Positions 18,214 to 27,991 are shown, numbered from the stretch's first letter. The stretch: DNA of 64,000 bases from CAINVV01 sp037137375 (GCA_037137375.1 JBAXKJ010000003.1:1-64000), one strand, 5' to 3'. The notes: generated from the sequence alone by a model not told the origin. Made by a program: numbers and translations.

Positions 18214-20568
18214 ATGGAACTTATATTGAACCTTAGGCTAAAAGAAAAGAGCCTGATCTGTTTCATGTTTTTCATGATGTCTCTGATGTTGCAGGCACAG
18301 TCTGCAAAGGATTCAAAGGAGATTATTCAGTCTTTTGATAAGGACTGGCGATTTATCAAACAGGATATTTCCGGAGCCGAGAATCCGGTTTTTGATGATT
18401 CAGGTTGGAGAAGGCTCGATGTACCGCACGATTGGAGCATCGAAGGTCCTTACGACAAAGCAAATCCGACCGGCAGGGGAGGAGGCTATCTGCCTGCAGG
18501 AATCGGCTGGTACCGGAAGGGTTTTGTGGCAAATGAAGAAGATTCGAATAAGAAATTTTTTATTGAGTTCGATGGTGTCATGGCGAATAGTGACGTCTGG
18601 ATCAATGGATTTCACCTTGGGAAGAGGCCTTATGGCTATTCCAGCTTTAGTTACGATCTAACGGGTCATCTGAAATTCGGCAAGGGTCGACTGAACATAA
18701 TAGCTGTCAGGGCAGATAATTCTGTTCAACCGGCTTCAAGGTATTATACTGGGGCAGGTATCTACCGGCACGTGCGACTGGTTATCAATAATCAGATTTA
18801 TATTCCGCGATGGGGAGTCTATATTTCCGCTTCCGAAGTAAGCAGCAAGAAGGCTACCGTAAGTATTCAGGCGGAAGCAAGGAACGAATCAGGTGCACCG
18901 GTTTCCGCAGTGATTGAGACTACCGTGAAAGATCAGACCGGAGCAATCGTGGCAACAACTGAATCCAAAGTAATTGTTCCTTCCGGTCAAACTGCGAAAG
19001 TTCAGCAAACACTAAAAATGTCTGACCCAAAACTTTGGGATACGGGGCAGCCCAACCTTTACCAGGCTGTCACCACCATAAAAAATGGTAAAAAGAACCT
19101 GGATCAGCAAACCAATATCTTTGGTCTGCGCGACAGCAAATTTGAAGCATCTTCAGGGTACTGGCTGAATGGGAGAAACATCAAAATTAAGGGGGTTTGC
19201 CTGCATGATGACGGAGGCGCGGTGGGTGCGGCGGTTCCGCTGGGTATTTGGGAACGGAGGCTGCAACTGCTGAAAGAGGCCGGAGTCAATGCGATAAGGA
19301 CGGCGCATAATCCTTTCGCACCGGAGTTCCTCGATCTTTGCGATAGGATGGGTTTCCTGGTAATGGATGAGACTTTCGATACCTGGATGGCTGTAAAACC
19401 AAATGGGGAGAAGGGATATAACCTCAATTTCAAGGATTGGTGGGAAAGGGATACCCAGGATATGGTGCTACGCGACCGGAACCATCCATCGCTTATCTTG
19501 TATAGTGTTGGTAATGAGATTCGCGATAACCTGAACGATTCGACGGGCTTTAAAAAATACAGGGATCAGCAGGATCTGATCCACCGGCTCGATCCCGGCA
19601 GGCCAGTTACCATGGCATTATTCAGACCCGGTTCCTCGAAAGTTTATGAAAATGGATTCGCGGAGACGATGGATATCGTTGGACAGAATTACCGGGAGAA
19701 GGAATTGGTGGACCTTCATCAGGCAAAACAAAATCTCAGGCTGATCGGCACAGAGAATGGTCACGGTTTAGCTGAATGGCTGATTCTCCGCGACAATCCG
19801 TTTATTTCAGGCCATTTCCTGTGGACTGGCATGGATTACCTCGGAGAAGCATTATGGCCTCAGATTTCCTTTAACCAGGGGCTCTTTGACCGGACCGGGG
19901 AGTGGAAAACACTGGGTCTTCAGCGTCAGAGCTGGTGGTCGGACAAACCGGTCGTTCATCTGGTCAGGAAAGCAGATAATGCAGGAGTGGGAGAATGGGT
20001 GGCGAACTGGTCGCCAGTCGACCCTGGAACTTATGATGATGCAAGGGTGCAGGTTTATAGTAACTGTGAAGAAGTCGAACTGTTCCTTAACGGGAAATCG
20101 TTAGGCGTCAAGACCAAACCAGCCGATGATTCACCGCGATCCTGGGAGGTTACTTTTGAAAAGGGTACCCTGAAAGCCATAGGAAAAAACAAAGGTATAG
20201 AAGTGGCAAAAGAGGAATTGAAAACCGCTTGCGACCCCGCGAAGATTATGCTGACAGCAGACAGGTCAGCCATCTCCTTCAATTGGGATGAAGTGTGTCT
20301 GGTGTCTGCAAGGGTCGTGGATGCCAATGGCGTTATTTGTCCCAATGCTGATAAATTGATTTCCTTCGCGATTTCCGGGGAAGGTGTAATTGCCGCAGTC
20401 GATAATGGCGATGTAAATAGTCATGAGGCTTATCAGTCAACTGAAAGGCGTCTTTATGATGGAAAATGTATCGTCCTCATCAGGGCAAAAGCAGCTAAGG
20501 GAAAGATTACCGTTACTGCCGGAACACCTGGCTTAGCTAATGTTGCTACTGAGATTGAAGTGCATTAA
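18214..20568 (+). CDS. Glycoside hydrolase family 2 protein (beta-galactosidase-like)
   Basis: 784 residues. The N-terminus has a hydrophobic signal segment (about 13-28, ending LMLQAQS). The jelly-roll domain has RRLDVPHDWSIEGPYD and the glycine-rich GGYLPAGIGWYRK block of Bacteroidetes GH2 enzymes. The TIM barrel follows, with acid/base Glu in SVGNEIRD and the probable nucleophile Glu in LIGTENGHG. A C-terminal DUF4982-type and Ig-like region ends the protein. Beta-galactosidase is the usual activity of this subgroup, but glucuronidase or mannosidase cannot be excluded. It probably shares transcription with the PL11 lyase. Confidence 0.9.
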   Translation: MELILNLRLKEKSLICFMFFMMSLMLQAQSAKDSKEIIQSFDKDWRFIKQDISGAENPVFDDSGWRRLDVPHDWSIEGPYDKANPTGRGGGYLPAGIGWYRKGFVANEEDSNKKFFIEFDGVMANSDVWINGFHLGKRPYGYSSFSYDLTGHLKFGKGRLNIIAVRADNSVQPASRYYTGAGIYRHVRLVINNQIYIPRWGVYISASEVSSKKATVSIQAEARNESGAPVSAVIETTVKDQTGAIVATTESKVIVPSGQTAKVQQTLKMSDPKLWDTGQPNLYQAVTTIKNGKKNLDQQTNIFGLRDSKFEASSGYWLNGRNIKIKGVCLHDDGGAVGAAVPLGIWERRLQLLKEAGVNAIRTAHNPFAPEFLDLCDRMGFLVMDETFDTWMAVKPNGEKGYNLNFKDWWERDTQDMVLRDRNHPSLILYSVGNEIRDNLNDSTGFKKYRDQQDLIHRLDPGRPVTMALFRPGSSKVYENGFAETMDIVGQNYREKELVDLHQAKQNLRLIGTENGHGLAEWLILRDNPFISGHFLWTGMDYLGEALWPQISFNQGLFDRTGEWKTLGLQRQSWWSDKPVVHLVRKADNAGVGEWVANWSPVDPGTYDDARVQVYSNCEEVELFLNGKSLGVKTKPADDSPRSWEVTFEKGTLKAIGKNKGIEVAKEELKTACDPAKIMLTADRSAISFNWDEVCLVSARVVDANGVICPNADKLISFAISGEGVIAAVDNGDVNSHEAYQSTERRLYDGKCIVLIRAKAAKGKITVTAGTPGLANVATEIEVH

Positions 20569-20580
20569 AACGTTCCATCA

Positions 20581-21228
20581 ATGATGAAAATTGATCAATT
20601 GCTTGAAAATTATATTCTTTCACACTCGGTGGAAGAGGATCCGGTATTGAAGAAACTATACCGTGAGACGTACCTCAGGCTGGTCAATGGGCGCATGTGC
20701 TCGGGGCACCTTCAGGGTACGGTCTTAACACTTTTAAGCAAGCTGATTTCACCTAAAAGGATCCTCGAAATCGGAACCTACACCGGTTATTCGGCCATCT
20801 GTCTGGCAAAAGGACTAGCTCCGGGAGGTGTACTTCACACCATCGAAATCAACGATGAACTGGAGGACATGGCGGCCGGTTATTTTGCGGAAGCAGGGAT
20901 GAAAGATCTTATCATTCAGTATATTGGCGATGCCACAGAAATTTTACCCAAGTTACAGGATCAATATGAATTAGTATTTCTGGATGGCGATAAGCGTCAG
21001 TATCTCCAACATTATCAGATGATTATACCTAAAATGCCTATCGGTGGATTAATCATCGCCGACAATACCTTGTGGGGTGGAAAGGTGGTTGGCAAGATCG
21101 CGCGGGACGATGAGCAGACTATTTCCATCCTCGAATTCAATGATTTTGTGAAGGATGACATGCGGGTGGAGACGACTATTCTCCCTATTCGCGACGGCAT
21201 GACCCTTCTCCGCAAGATTGCTGAATAA
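20581..21228 (+). CDS. Class I SAM-dependent O-methyltransferase
   Basis: 215 residues, the typical size of the O-methyltransferase family 3 (caffeoyl-CoA/catechol type). The SAM-binding motif EIGTYTGYSAICLA lies at about 62-75, the acidic ribose-binding loop HTIEIND at about 95, and the metal-site region FLDGDKRQY at about 139-147 with IIADNTLWGG (about 158-167). It starts 12 nt after the GH2 stop; ATG ATG gives two adjacent start choices. Substrate unknown; in this phylum the gene is a widespread stand-alone enzyme, so the link to the glycosidases is probably only positional. Confidence 0.92.
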   Translation: MMKIDQLLENYILSHSVEEDPVLKKLYRETYLRLVNGRMCSGHLQGTVLTLLSKLISPKRILEIGTYTGYSAICLAKGLAPGGVLHTIEINDELEDMAAGYFAEAGMKDLIIQYIGDATEILPKLQDQYELVFLDGDKRQYLQHYQMIIPKMPIGGLIIADNTLWGGKVVGKIARDDEQTISILEFNDFVKDDMRVETTILPIRDGMTLLRKIAE

Positions 21229-21305
21229 GAATTCGTGATTCTCCCCGGATTGCCGTAACTTATTGTTGCCGTGATGTTGTGATTCCTGGCAATAATGAAT
21301 ATCCC

Positions 21306-22580
21306 ATGAAGGAAGATTTTCTCCATTTTCTATGGAAGAACAGGCTGTTTGAGCCTTTGAGTCCCGTGACATTTGATGGTGAATCCGTTGAAATAATAAA
21401 TGTTGGCAGGCATAATATACACGCCGGACCGGATTTTTCTGATGCCCGTATCCGGATAGCCAAAACGTTGTGGGCAGGTAATGTTGAGATTCATCTGCGG
21501 GCATCCGATTGGAACAGACACGGTCACCAGACGGATCCGCTCTATCGGAATACTATTCTACACGTGGTAGCCGACCATGATCTGGTGGTCAGGAATGATG
21601 CTGGATCTGCCATTCCTGCCATTAAAATTAGTTGGCCACCGGCCATTGAGAAAAACTATCAGTCTTTGATGGAGCAGCACGACTGGGTCAACTGTGCTTC
21701 TCAGCTCAACAAAATTGATCCGTTCAGAATCAGGTTTTTTCTCAACGGACTTTCAATTGAGCGACTTCAGAAAAAAATTTCCGTCATCGAAAATCTGATG
21801 GAGGGATCGATGGACGACTGGAATGAAACTTTTTATTTGCTCTTGTCCAGAAGTTTTGGTTTCCGGCAAAACGGCGATCCATTTGAGATACTGGCGCGGT
21901 CGTTGCCCCTTCAGGTCATTCAACGGCACAGACTATCCCTGCTTCAGGTGGAGGCACTCTTATTCGGTCAGGCCGGATTGCTCGGAGAGCCAACCTTGTT
22001 TGAGGAGTATCCGCAGCAGCTTGCAAGAGAATATGAATTTCTATCGGCAAAATATAACCTGAAGCCAATGCCCGGTCATCTGTGGAAATTTATGCGCATG
22101 CACCCCCGGAATTTTCCTACGATCAGGATCGCACAATTAGCCGGGGTGCTGCACGGATCTCCCTCGCTGTTCACCAATCTGATCGGGGCAAAAGCAATGG
22201 ACGATTATCGTTCTCTATTCCGTACCGGGATATCGCCCTATTGGGATACCCACTATACCTTCAGTACCACTTCTAAAAAGCAGATTAAAGAGATGGGGGA
22301 GTCCTCTTTTCAGCTGATAATGGTCAATGTGCTGGTACCCTTTCTCTTCCTGTATGGCGAGCGCTTCAACAAACAAGAGTTGAAAGATTGCGCGTTAAAA
22401 ATCATGGAGGAGCTTCCCGCAGAGAACAACACGATACTCCGACATTGGGCAGGAGCCGGAATTCAGGCTTTCAATGCCCTCGAATCTCAGGCCTTGATTC
22501 ATTTACACCACGAATATTGTGAGCCAAAGAGATGTCTTGAATGCAGCATAGGTCAGCGGCTGATAACCCACAACGAATAA
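21306..22580 (+). CDS. DUF2851 family protein
   Basis: 424 residues from the ATG at 21306; an in-frame GTG at 21279 would add nine unlikely residues. MKEDFLHFLWKNRLF at the start and VGRHNIHAGPDFSDARI, GNVEIHLRASDW and HVVADHD are the signature of DUF2851, a Bacteroidetes/Chlorobi family with a predicted nuclease-like or beta-rich N-terminal core. The C-terminus has a cluster of cysteines (HHEYCEPKRCLECSIG), possibly metal-binding. No signal peptide, so cytoplasmic. No function is known to me. Confidence 0.88.
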   Translation: MKEDFLHFLWKNRLFEPLSPVTFDGESVEIINVGRHNIHAGPDFSDARIRIAKTLWAGNVEIHLRASDWNRHGHQTDPLYRNTILHVVADHDLVVRNDAGSAIPAIKISWPPAIEKNYQSLMEQHDWVNCASQLNKIDPFRIRFFLNGLSIERLQKKISVIENLMEGSMDDWNETFYLLLSRSFGFRQNGDPFEILARSLPLQVIQRHRLSLLQVEALLFGQAGLLGEPTLFEEYPQQLAREYEFLSAKYNLKPMPGHLWKFMRMHPRNFPTIRIAQLAGVLHGSPSLFTNLIGAKAMDDYRSLFRTGISPYWDTHYTFSTTSKKQIKEMGESSFQLIMVNVLVPFLFLYGERFNKQELKDCALKIMEELPAENNTILRHWAGAGIQAFNALESQALIHLHHEYCEPKRCLECSIGQRLITHNE

Positions 22581-22604
22581 GTATTTTAAAAGAGAGAAAG
22601 CCAC

Positions 22605-22635
22605 TTGTAAGTGTTCAGATTATTAATTACTTTTG
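22605..22635 (+). promoter_or_regulatory. Promoter of rpsO
   Basis: TTG at 22605-22607, a 20-nt spacer, and a perfect TACTTTTG at 22628-22635. The predicted start near 22642 leaves a leader of about 70 nt before the rpsO ATG. The leader contains a small CGAT...ATCG dyad and could be the S15 autoregulatory site, but no known S15 leader fold is evident. Confidence 0.8.
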
Positions 22636-22714
22636 CACCCAATTAATGCCGATCGGTTGTAATCGAACACGAATTCTGCTGCGCGGCCATTGTATCATAC
22701 AAAAAACAAATGTT

Positions 22715-22984
22715 ATGTATTTGAATCCTGAGATTAAGAGATCATTTTTTGAAAAATTTGGCAAGAGCGCTACCGACACAGGTACCTCAGAAGGACAAAT
22801 TGCCCTTTTTTCACACCGTATCAATCACCTGACGGAGCACCTGAAATCAAATAAAAAAGATTTCAGCACCCAGCGGGCACTGATTTCCATGGTAGGAAAA
22901 CGTCGTTCGTTATTGGATTACCTGAAACGCAAAGACATTGATCGCTACCGTACTATCATCAAAGAATTAAATCTTCGTAAATAA
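22715..22984 (+). CDS. rpsO: 30S ribosomal protein S15
   Basis: 89 residues starting at the ATG 22715, the family length. Upstream in-frame codons back to 22541 overlap the DUF2851 gene and are not part of the protein. Conserved S15 blocks are visible: GTSEGQIALFSHRINHLTEHL (loop and helix that bind 16S rRNA helices 20-22), KKDFSTQRAL and GKRRSLLDYLK. Its position before pnp, separated by a terminator, is the classic rpsO-pnp arrangement. Confidence 0.97.
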   Translation: MYLNPEIKRSFFEKFGKSATDTGTSEGQIALFSHRINHLTEHLKSNKKDFSTQRALISMVGKRRSLLDYLKRKDIDRYRTIIKELNLRK

Positions 22985-22996
22985 GCGAACAACCTC

Positions 22997-23024
22997 AAAA
23001 GGCAATTTTCGGATTGCCTTTTTT
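22997..23024 (+). terminator. Intrinsic terminator between rpsO and pnp
   Basis: Arms 22997-23006 and 23013-23022 (AAAAGGCAAT/ATTGCCTTTT) pair perfectly over a 6-nt loop and end in a T run. Confidence 0.92.
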
Positions 23025-23083
23025 GCATCATTTAATTCTGCTTCACGCAATTTTTGAGAAAAATAATTTAATGTATACAATTT

Positions 23084-25345
23084 ATGTATAAAGCTATTAA
23101 TAAGACGATTGACCTGGGAGATGGGCGTACCATCCAGATTGAAACCGGTAAATTGGCTAAACAGGCCGACGGTGCAGTTGTTGTGAAGATGGGTGATACC
23201 ATGTTACTGGCAACAGTAGTATCCGCTGTGGAGGCTGCTGAGAATGTTGATTTCATGCCACTTTCTGTCGACTACCGCGAAAAATTCTCTGCAGCAGGCA
23301 GATTCCCGGGTGGTTTCATGAAGAGGGAATCCCGTCCTTCTGACGACGAAATATTGATTGCCCGTCTCGTCGACCGCGCTTTACGTCCCCTTTTCCCGGA
23401 CGATTACCATGCTGAGACAGCTGTAATGATCACGCTGATCTCTTCAGGCAAGAACGAAATGCCGGATTCATTAGCCGGATTGGCAGCCTCTGCCGCCATT
23501 GCGGTTTCGAATGTTCCTTTCAACGGTCCGATCTCCGAAGTTCGCGTCGCACGCATCAAGGGAGCTTTCATGCTCAACCCTTCTGCCGAACAACTCGCCG
23601 AAGCGGATATCGACATCATGGTTGGCGCCTCCTATGACAACATCATGATGGTGGAAGGTGAAATGGATGAAGTTTCCGAAGCCGAAATGCTGGATGCCAT
23701 CAAATTTGCTCACGACAACATTAAGATTCACTGTAAGATACAGGAAGAGTTGGCCGCCGAAGTTGGAGTCGTTAAACGGACCTATTGTCATGAAATAAAT
23801 GATGAGGTACTCCGCCAGGAAGTTTGGAAAGGTACCTACGACAAGGTTTACCAGATCGCCCGTTCCTTAATCAACGACAAACATCTTCGCTACGATTCAT
23901 TTGCCAAGGTAAAGGAAGAATTCATCGCAGTTTACAGCGAAGGTAAAGAAGCCGGAGAAGTTAACAAGAGTCTGATTTCCAAATATTACCATGATGTTGA
24001 GAAAGAGGCCATGCGCCGCATGATCCTGGATGAAGGAATTCGTCTGGATGGCCGCTCAACCACTCAGATCCGTGCCATCTGGGGCGAGGTTGATTACCTG
24101 CCGGGATCCCATGGATCCTCCATTTTCACCCGTGGCGAAACGCAGTCACTCAGTAGCGTAACCCTTGGAACCAAGATGGATGAAAAAATCATCGACAACG
24201 TAACTTTTAAAGGAAAAGAGCGTTTCCTGCTTCATTATAACTTTCCACCATTCAGTACAGGTGAGTCAAAGACCCCAAGAGGACTTTCCCGTCGCGAAAT
24301 CGGTCATGGTAACCTGGCCCACCGCGCGCTTAAGAGAATGATTCCTGAAGGATTCCCCTACATCGTTCGTATTGTATCGGATATTCTGGAGTCAAACGGA
24401 TCATCTTCCATGGCTACTGTTTGTGCCGGAACGATGGCCATGCTCGACGCTGGTATCAACATGAAACGCCCTGTTTCAGGTATCGCCATGGGTCTCATCA
24501 CAGATAAGAATTCCGATAAATTTGCGGTTCTTTCTGATATCCTCGGAGATGAAGATCACTTGGGAGACATGGACTTCAAGGTTACTGGAACAGAAAAAGG
24601 GATCACTGCTACCCAGATGGATATCAAGGTAGACGGACTTTCTTATGAGGTTCTTGCCAAAGCTTTGCAACAAGCCAAAGAAGGACGCGAGCACATCCTG
24701 GGTAAGGTTCTTGAAGTTATCAGCATCCCACGCGAAGATTACAAACCAAATGTTCCAAGGATTGTCAAGATGACCATCCCTAAAGATATGATCGGTCCTG
24801 TTATTGGTCCTGGCGGGAAAATTATCCAGCAGATTCAGGCCGATACCAAGGCAACTATTGCCATCGAAGAAATCGACGATCTGGGTTATGTTGAAATTAG
24901 CGCGCCGGACAAATCGTCTATCGACGCCGCTGTTGCACGCATCCGCGCCATTGTGGCCATTCCTGAAGCAGGTGAGGTATACGAAGGCAAGGTGAAATCA
25001 ATCGTTCAGTTCGGGGCATTCATTGAAATTATGCCAGGGAAAGAAGGATTGCTGCATGTCTCAGAATTCGATTGGAAAAGAATCGACAAGCCTGAAGACG
25101 TACTCAGTGTTGGTGACATCGTAAAGGTGAAATTACTTGAAGTAGAGCAACGTACCGGAAAACTGAAACTCTCTATGAAAGCACTGATGCCGAAGCCGGA
25201 AGGTTTTGCTGAAAGAGATCATAGCAGGGGAGACAGAGAACAAGGCCGTGGTGACAGAGACCATAGCAGAGGTGACAGGGATCACGATCGTGGAGAAAGA
25301 CCTCCATCACATAGCCATTCCCTGAAAAAGCCTAATCAGGAATAA
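23084..25345 (+). CDS. pnp: Polyribonucleotide nucleotidyltransferase (PNPase)
   Basis: 753 residues. Two RNase PH cores flank the alpha-helical domain: the first at about 10-145 (SVDYREKFSAAGRFPGGF), the second at about 330-540 (LPGSHGSSIFTRGETQSL, IMPEGF-like FPPFSTGE, and SDILGDEDHLGDMDFKV, which carries the acidic catalytic residues). A KH domain (IGPVIGPGGKIIQQI, GxxG loop) and an S1 domain (GKVKSIVQFGAFIEI) follow. It degrades mRNA 3'-5' with phosphate. The last 40 residues are an Arg/Gly/Asp/His-rich tail with repeated RGDR motifs, not part of the core. An ATG at 23071 gives only a five-residue frame, so 23084 is the start. Confidence 0.97.
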   Translation: MYKAINKTIDLGDGRTIQIETGKLAKQADGAVVVKMGDTMLLATVVSAVEAAENVDFMPLSVDYREKFSAAGRFPGGFMKRESRPSDDEILIARLVDRALRPLFPDDYHAETAVMITLISSGKNEMPDSLAGLAASAAIAVSNVPFNGPISEVRVARIKGAFMLNPSAEQLAEADIDIMVGASYDNIMMVEGEMDEVSEAEMLDAIKFAHDNIKIHCKIQEELAAEVGVVKRTYCHEINDEVLRQEVWKGTYDKVYQIARSLINDKHLRYDSFAKVKEEFIAVYSEGKEAGEVNKSLISKYYHDVEKEAMRRMILDEGIRLDGRSTTQIRAIWGEVDYLPGSHGSSIFTRGETQSLSSVTLGTKMDEKIIDNVTFKGKERFLLHYNFPPFSTGESKTPRGLSRREIGHGNLAHRALKRMIPEGFPYIVRIVSDILESNGSSSMATVCAGTMAMLDAGINMKRPVSGIAMGLITDKNSDKFAVLSDILGDEDHLGDMDFKVTGTEKGITATQMDIKVDGLSYEVLAKALQQAKEGREHILGKVLEVISIPREDYKPNVPRIVKMTIPKDMIGPVIGPGGKIIQQIQADTKATIAIEEIDDLGYVEISAPDKSSIDAAVARIRAIVAIPEAGEVYEGKVKSIVQFGAFIEIMPGKEGLLHVSEFDWKRIDKPEDVLSVGDIVKVKLLEVEQRTGKLKLSMKALMPKPEGFAERDHSRGDREQGRGDRDHSRGDRDHDRGERPPSHSHSLKKPNQE

Positions 25346-25363
25346 AAAATACTTCCATATATG

Positions 25364-25396
25364 AAATGCCCGTCAACAGCGGGCATTTTTATTTTT
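25364..25396 (+). terminator. Intrinsic terminator of pnp
   Basis: Arms 25364-25372 and 25380-25388 (AAATGCCCG/CGGGCATTT) pair perfectly around a 7-nt loop, followed by T-rich sequence. Confidence 0.92.
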
Positions 25397-25431
25397 ACAT
25401 TTAGAGAATGAAATTCGTAATTGTTTTTTGA

Positions 25432-26082
25432 ATGATGAATCTTGATTTTCTGGTTATTGAAGGAAATATTGGTGCCGGAAAGACGACTTTTGCTAAAATG
25501 CTGAGCGAAGAATATGATGCCAAACTGATTCTGGAGCAGTTTGCTGAAAATCCGTTCCTACCCAAATTTTACAGTGATCCGGAAAAATACTCCTTTCCCC
25601 TGGAACTTTCTTTTTTAGCCGAACGATATGGCCAGTTAAAAAAAGAACTGACAGACCGTGATCTTTTTCATCAAAATACCATTGCGGATTATTATTTCAT
25701 GAAATCGCTCATTTTTGCCCAAAATACACTAGCCCGGGATGAGTATAACCTGTACAGGAATTTCTTCGATATTATTTATGAACGATTACCCAAACCCGAT
25801 CTCTTTGTTTATCTACACCTGCCTGAAGACCTGCTTCTCGTAAATATCAAAAAGCGTGGCAGAGACTACGAACAATCCATTGACGCGGAATATCTGAAAA
25901 AGCTCAGAGAAGGATATTTTACTTTTTTTTCCCAGCAGAGTGACTTTCCCGTGCTTATTATTGATACCTCCAAAATTGATTTTGTTGCGCACTGCGAGCA
26001 TTACAAGCTACTCAGAAATTTGGTTACCAAACCCATAGATTGGACAGGAATTAAAAGGGAGATTTTGCTGCCTGATTTTTAA
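25432..26082 (+). CDS. Deoxynucleoside kinase
   Basis: 216 residues. The P-loop GNIGAGKTT lies at residues 11-19. The ERYGQLKK and LIFAQNTLARDEY blocks and the LID arginines (KKRGRDYEQSI) match the deoxyadenosine/deoxyguanosine/thymidine-kinase-2 type family. It phosphorylates salvaged deoxynucleosides in the cytoplasm; which base it prefers cannot be told. A second ATG directly follows the first. It is a single-gene unit between the pnp terminator and the next promoter region. Confidence 0.92.
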   Translation: MMNLDFLVIEGNIGAGKTTFAKMLSEEYDAKLILEQFAENPFLPKFYSDPEKYSFPLELSFLAERYGQLKKELTDRDLFHQNTIADYYFMKSLIFAQNTLARDEYNLYRNFFDIIYERLPKPDLFVYLHLPEDLLLVNIKKRGRDYEQSIDAEYLKKLREGYFTFFSQQSDFPVLIIDTSKIDFVAHCEHYKLLRNLVTKPIDWTGIKREILLPDF

Positions 26083-26184
26083 TATTTATCAAATATTAAC
26101 GATTATACTTTTAGGAAAAATTGTACTTTTACTAGATTGAAACTTAAAATACAGATTATAACTAATAATTTTTAAATTTTGTTT

Positions 26185-27942
26185 ATGAGGAAAATTAGAA
26201 TCATCGTGCCGATCCTTTTTGCTGCAAGTGCATTCGTTATTTCAGGATGTACTTCTTTAAAAACGATGCAGAAAAATGCAGATAAGGTAAACTATTCTGT
26301 TGCTCCCGAAGTCCTGGAAACTCATGGTGGCAAAATTGATGCTGCCATTCAGAGCCAAATCCCGGCTAAATATTTTGCAAAGAAGGTGACCCTGACAGTC
26401 ACACCGGTATTAAAATATGCCGGCGGTGAGACTGCATTCACCCCTTATGTTTTGCAGGGTGAAAAAGTTAAGGCAAATAATAAGGTAATCAGCCTTGCAA
26501 CCGGAGGGAGTAATAGTTTTAAAGGTACTGTTCCTTACACAAAAGAGATGCAACGTTCAGATCTTGTGATTCATATTAAGGGGACACAGGGTGCTAAAAC
26601 CGTTGATTTTGCTCCAAGGGTCATCGGCAAAGGTGTTATCGCAACCAGCACTCTTGTTGACAACAGTCCGTTGGCAATACTTGGGGTTCAGAGGAATACC
26701 AATACTTCAGGTGTTTATAATCCTTTTGTGGATAAATTCCAGCGTATAGTGCCTGATGCTTATATGGCTGACCTGGTATATCTTATCAACAGTTCAGAGG
26801 TAAGACCGAAAGAATTGACAAAAGCTGAAATTGATCATTTGAACAAATATATTGTCGAAGCTTATAATGCCGACAGAAAAGAATTGAAAGGCGTGGAGAT
26901 TTCGGCCTATGCTTCACCCGATGGTACCATGGAGCTGAATTCAAAGCTTGCAGGCAAACGTGAAGGTTCTGCTACCGATGTCCTTGAAAAAGATCTTAAG
27001 AAAAACAAGGTAAAAGCAGATCTCAAAACCAAGAATACCCCTGAAGACTGGGAAGGATTCAAGGCTTTGATGGAGAAATCCAATATCCAGGACAAGGATT
27101 TGATTCTTAGGGTATTGGCTATGTATACCGATCCTGAGGTACGCGAAAAGGAAATAAAAAACCTTTCTTCGGCCTTCACTAAAGTTGCTGAAGAGATTCT
27201 TCCAAAACTACGCCGCGCGAAAATTACTGCCAATGTAAATCTTGTTGGAAAAACGGATGCTGAAATTTCCAAATTGGCCGAGTCCGATCCTTCCAAACTG
27301 AATCCTGCAGAACTGATGTATGCCGCAACGCTTACCAATGATGTTGCCAAACAAAAGGCTATTTATACCAGTTTTACGAAGATATATTCCGATGACTGGC
27401 GAGGTTTCAATAACCTTGGTTTTACTGAAATAGCAGAAGGTAATTATACTGCTGCCGGCGCTAATTTCCAGAAAGCCGATCAATTGGATCCAAAAAATCC
27501 TATCATCCAGAATAACCTGGGATGCGTTGCCCTTAAAAATGGCGAGTGGTCCAAGGCTGAAGTATTCTTCGGAGCCGCTTCGGGCGCAGGTAAAGAGGTG
27601 AAGGAAAATCTGGGTATCCTGAAAATCAAACAGGCCGATTATGATACCGCTGTGAAATACCTGGGGGATTCTTCTACCAGCTATGCCAACAGGGGACTCG
27701 CTCAATTGCTCAATGGCGACAACAATGGTGCCTTAAAAACGCTGAATTCAGCACCTCTTGAGTCTGGACGTATTGCCTACCTCAAAGCGGTTGTTTATGC
27801 CCGTACGGGGAAAGCTAGCCAGATGTATGAATCACTGGTTAATGCAATGAAGAAAGATCCTGCTTATAAAGGAATTGCTCAAAACGATCTGGAATTTGAC
27901 AAGTACGCCAACGAGCAGAATTTCAAACTTCTGTTCAAATAG
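26185..27942 (+). CDS. TPR-containing lipoprotein with OmpA-like region
   Basis: 585 residues from the ATG at 26185; a TTG two codons earlier is less likely. The lipobox FVISGC gives a lipidated Cys at residue 22. Residues 30-160 form a conserved beta-rich region (AKKVTLTVTPVLKY, VDFAPRVIGKGVIAT). Residues 215-350 look like a divergent OmpA/OOP fold (GVEISAYASPDGTMELNSKLAGKREGSA split around a serine-rich turn). TPR units follow from about 400 (GNYTAAGANFQKADQLDPKNPIIQNNLG). Such proteins are common in Bacteroidales and are periplasmic or outer-membrane anchored. Function unknown; a scaffolding role is inference. Confidence 0.82.
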   Translation: MRKIRIIVPILFAASAFVISGCTSLKTMQKNADKVNYSVAPEVLETHGGKIDAAIQSQIPAKYFAKKVTLTVTPVLKYAGGETAFTPYVLQGEKVKANNKVISLATGGSNSFKGTVPYTKEMQRSDLVIHIKGTQGAKTVDFAPRVIGKGVIATSTLVDNSPLAILGVQRNTNTSGVYNPFVDKFQRIVPDAYMADLVYLINSSEVRPKELTKAEIDHLNKYIVEAYNADRKELKGVEISAYASPDGTMELNSKLAGKREGSATDVLEKDLKKNKVKADLKTKNTPEDWEGFKALMEKSNIQDKDLILRVLAMYTDPEVREKEIKNLSSAFTKVAEEILPKLRRAKITANVNLVGKTDAEISKLAESDPSKLNPAELMYAATLTNDVAKQKAIYTSFTKIYSDDWRGFNNLGFTEIAEGNYTAAGANFQKADQLDPKNPIIQNNLGCVALKNGEWSKAEVFFGAASGAGKEVKENLGILKIKQADYDTAVKYLGDSSTSYANRGLAQLLNGDNNGALKTLNSAPLESGRIAYLKAVVYARTGKASQMYESLVNAMKKDPAYKGIAQNDLEFDKYANEQNFKLLFK

Positions 27943-27962
27943 AAGGTTTTGTAATAGTATAA

Positions 27963-27991
27963 AAAAAAGCACTCTTCGGGGTGCTTTTTTT
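27963..27991 (+). terminator. Intrinsic terminator with C(UUCG)G tetraloop
   Basis: GCACTC (27969-27974) pairs with GGGTGC (27979-27984) with one G-T pair, closed by the very stable TTCG tetraloop, extended by A6/T6 pairing and a T run to 27991. Confidence 0.93.

Noticed and set aside
22541..22714. N-terminal extension of the S15 frame.
   Set aside because: It overlaps the DUF2851 gene and the rpsO promoter; S15 homology starts at 22715.
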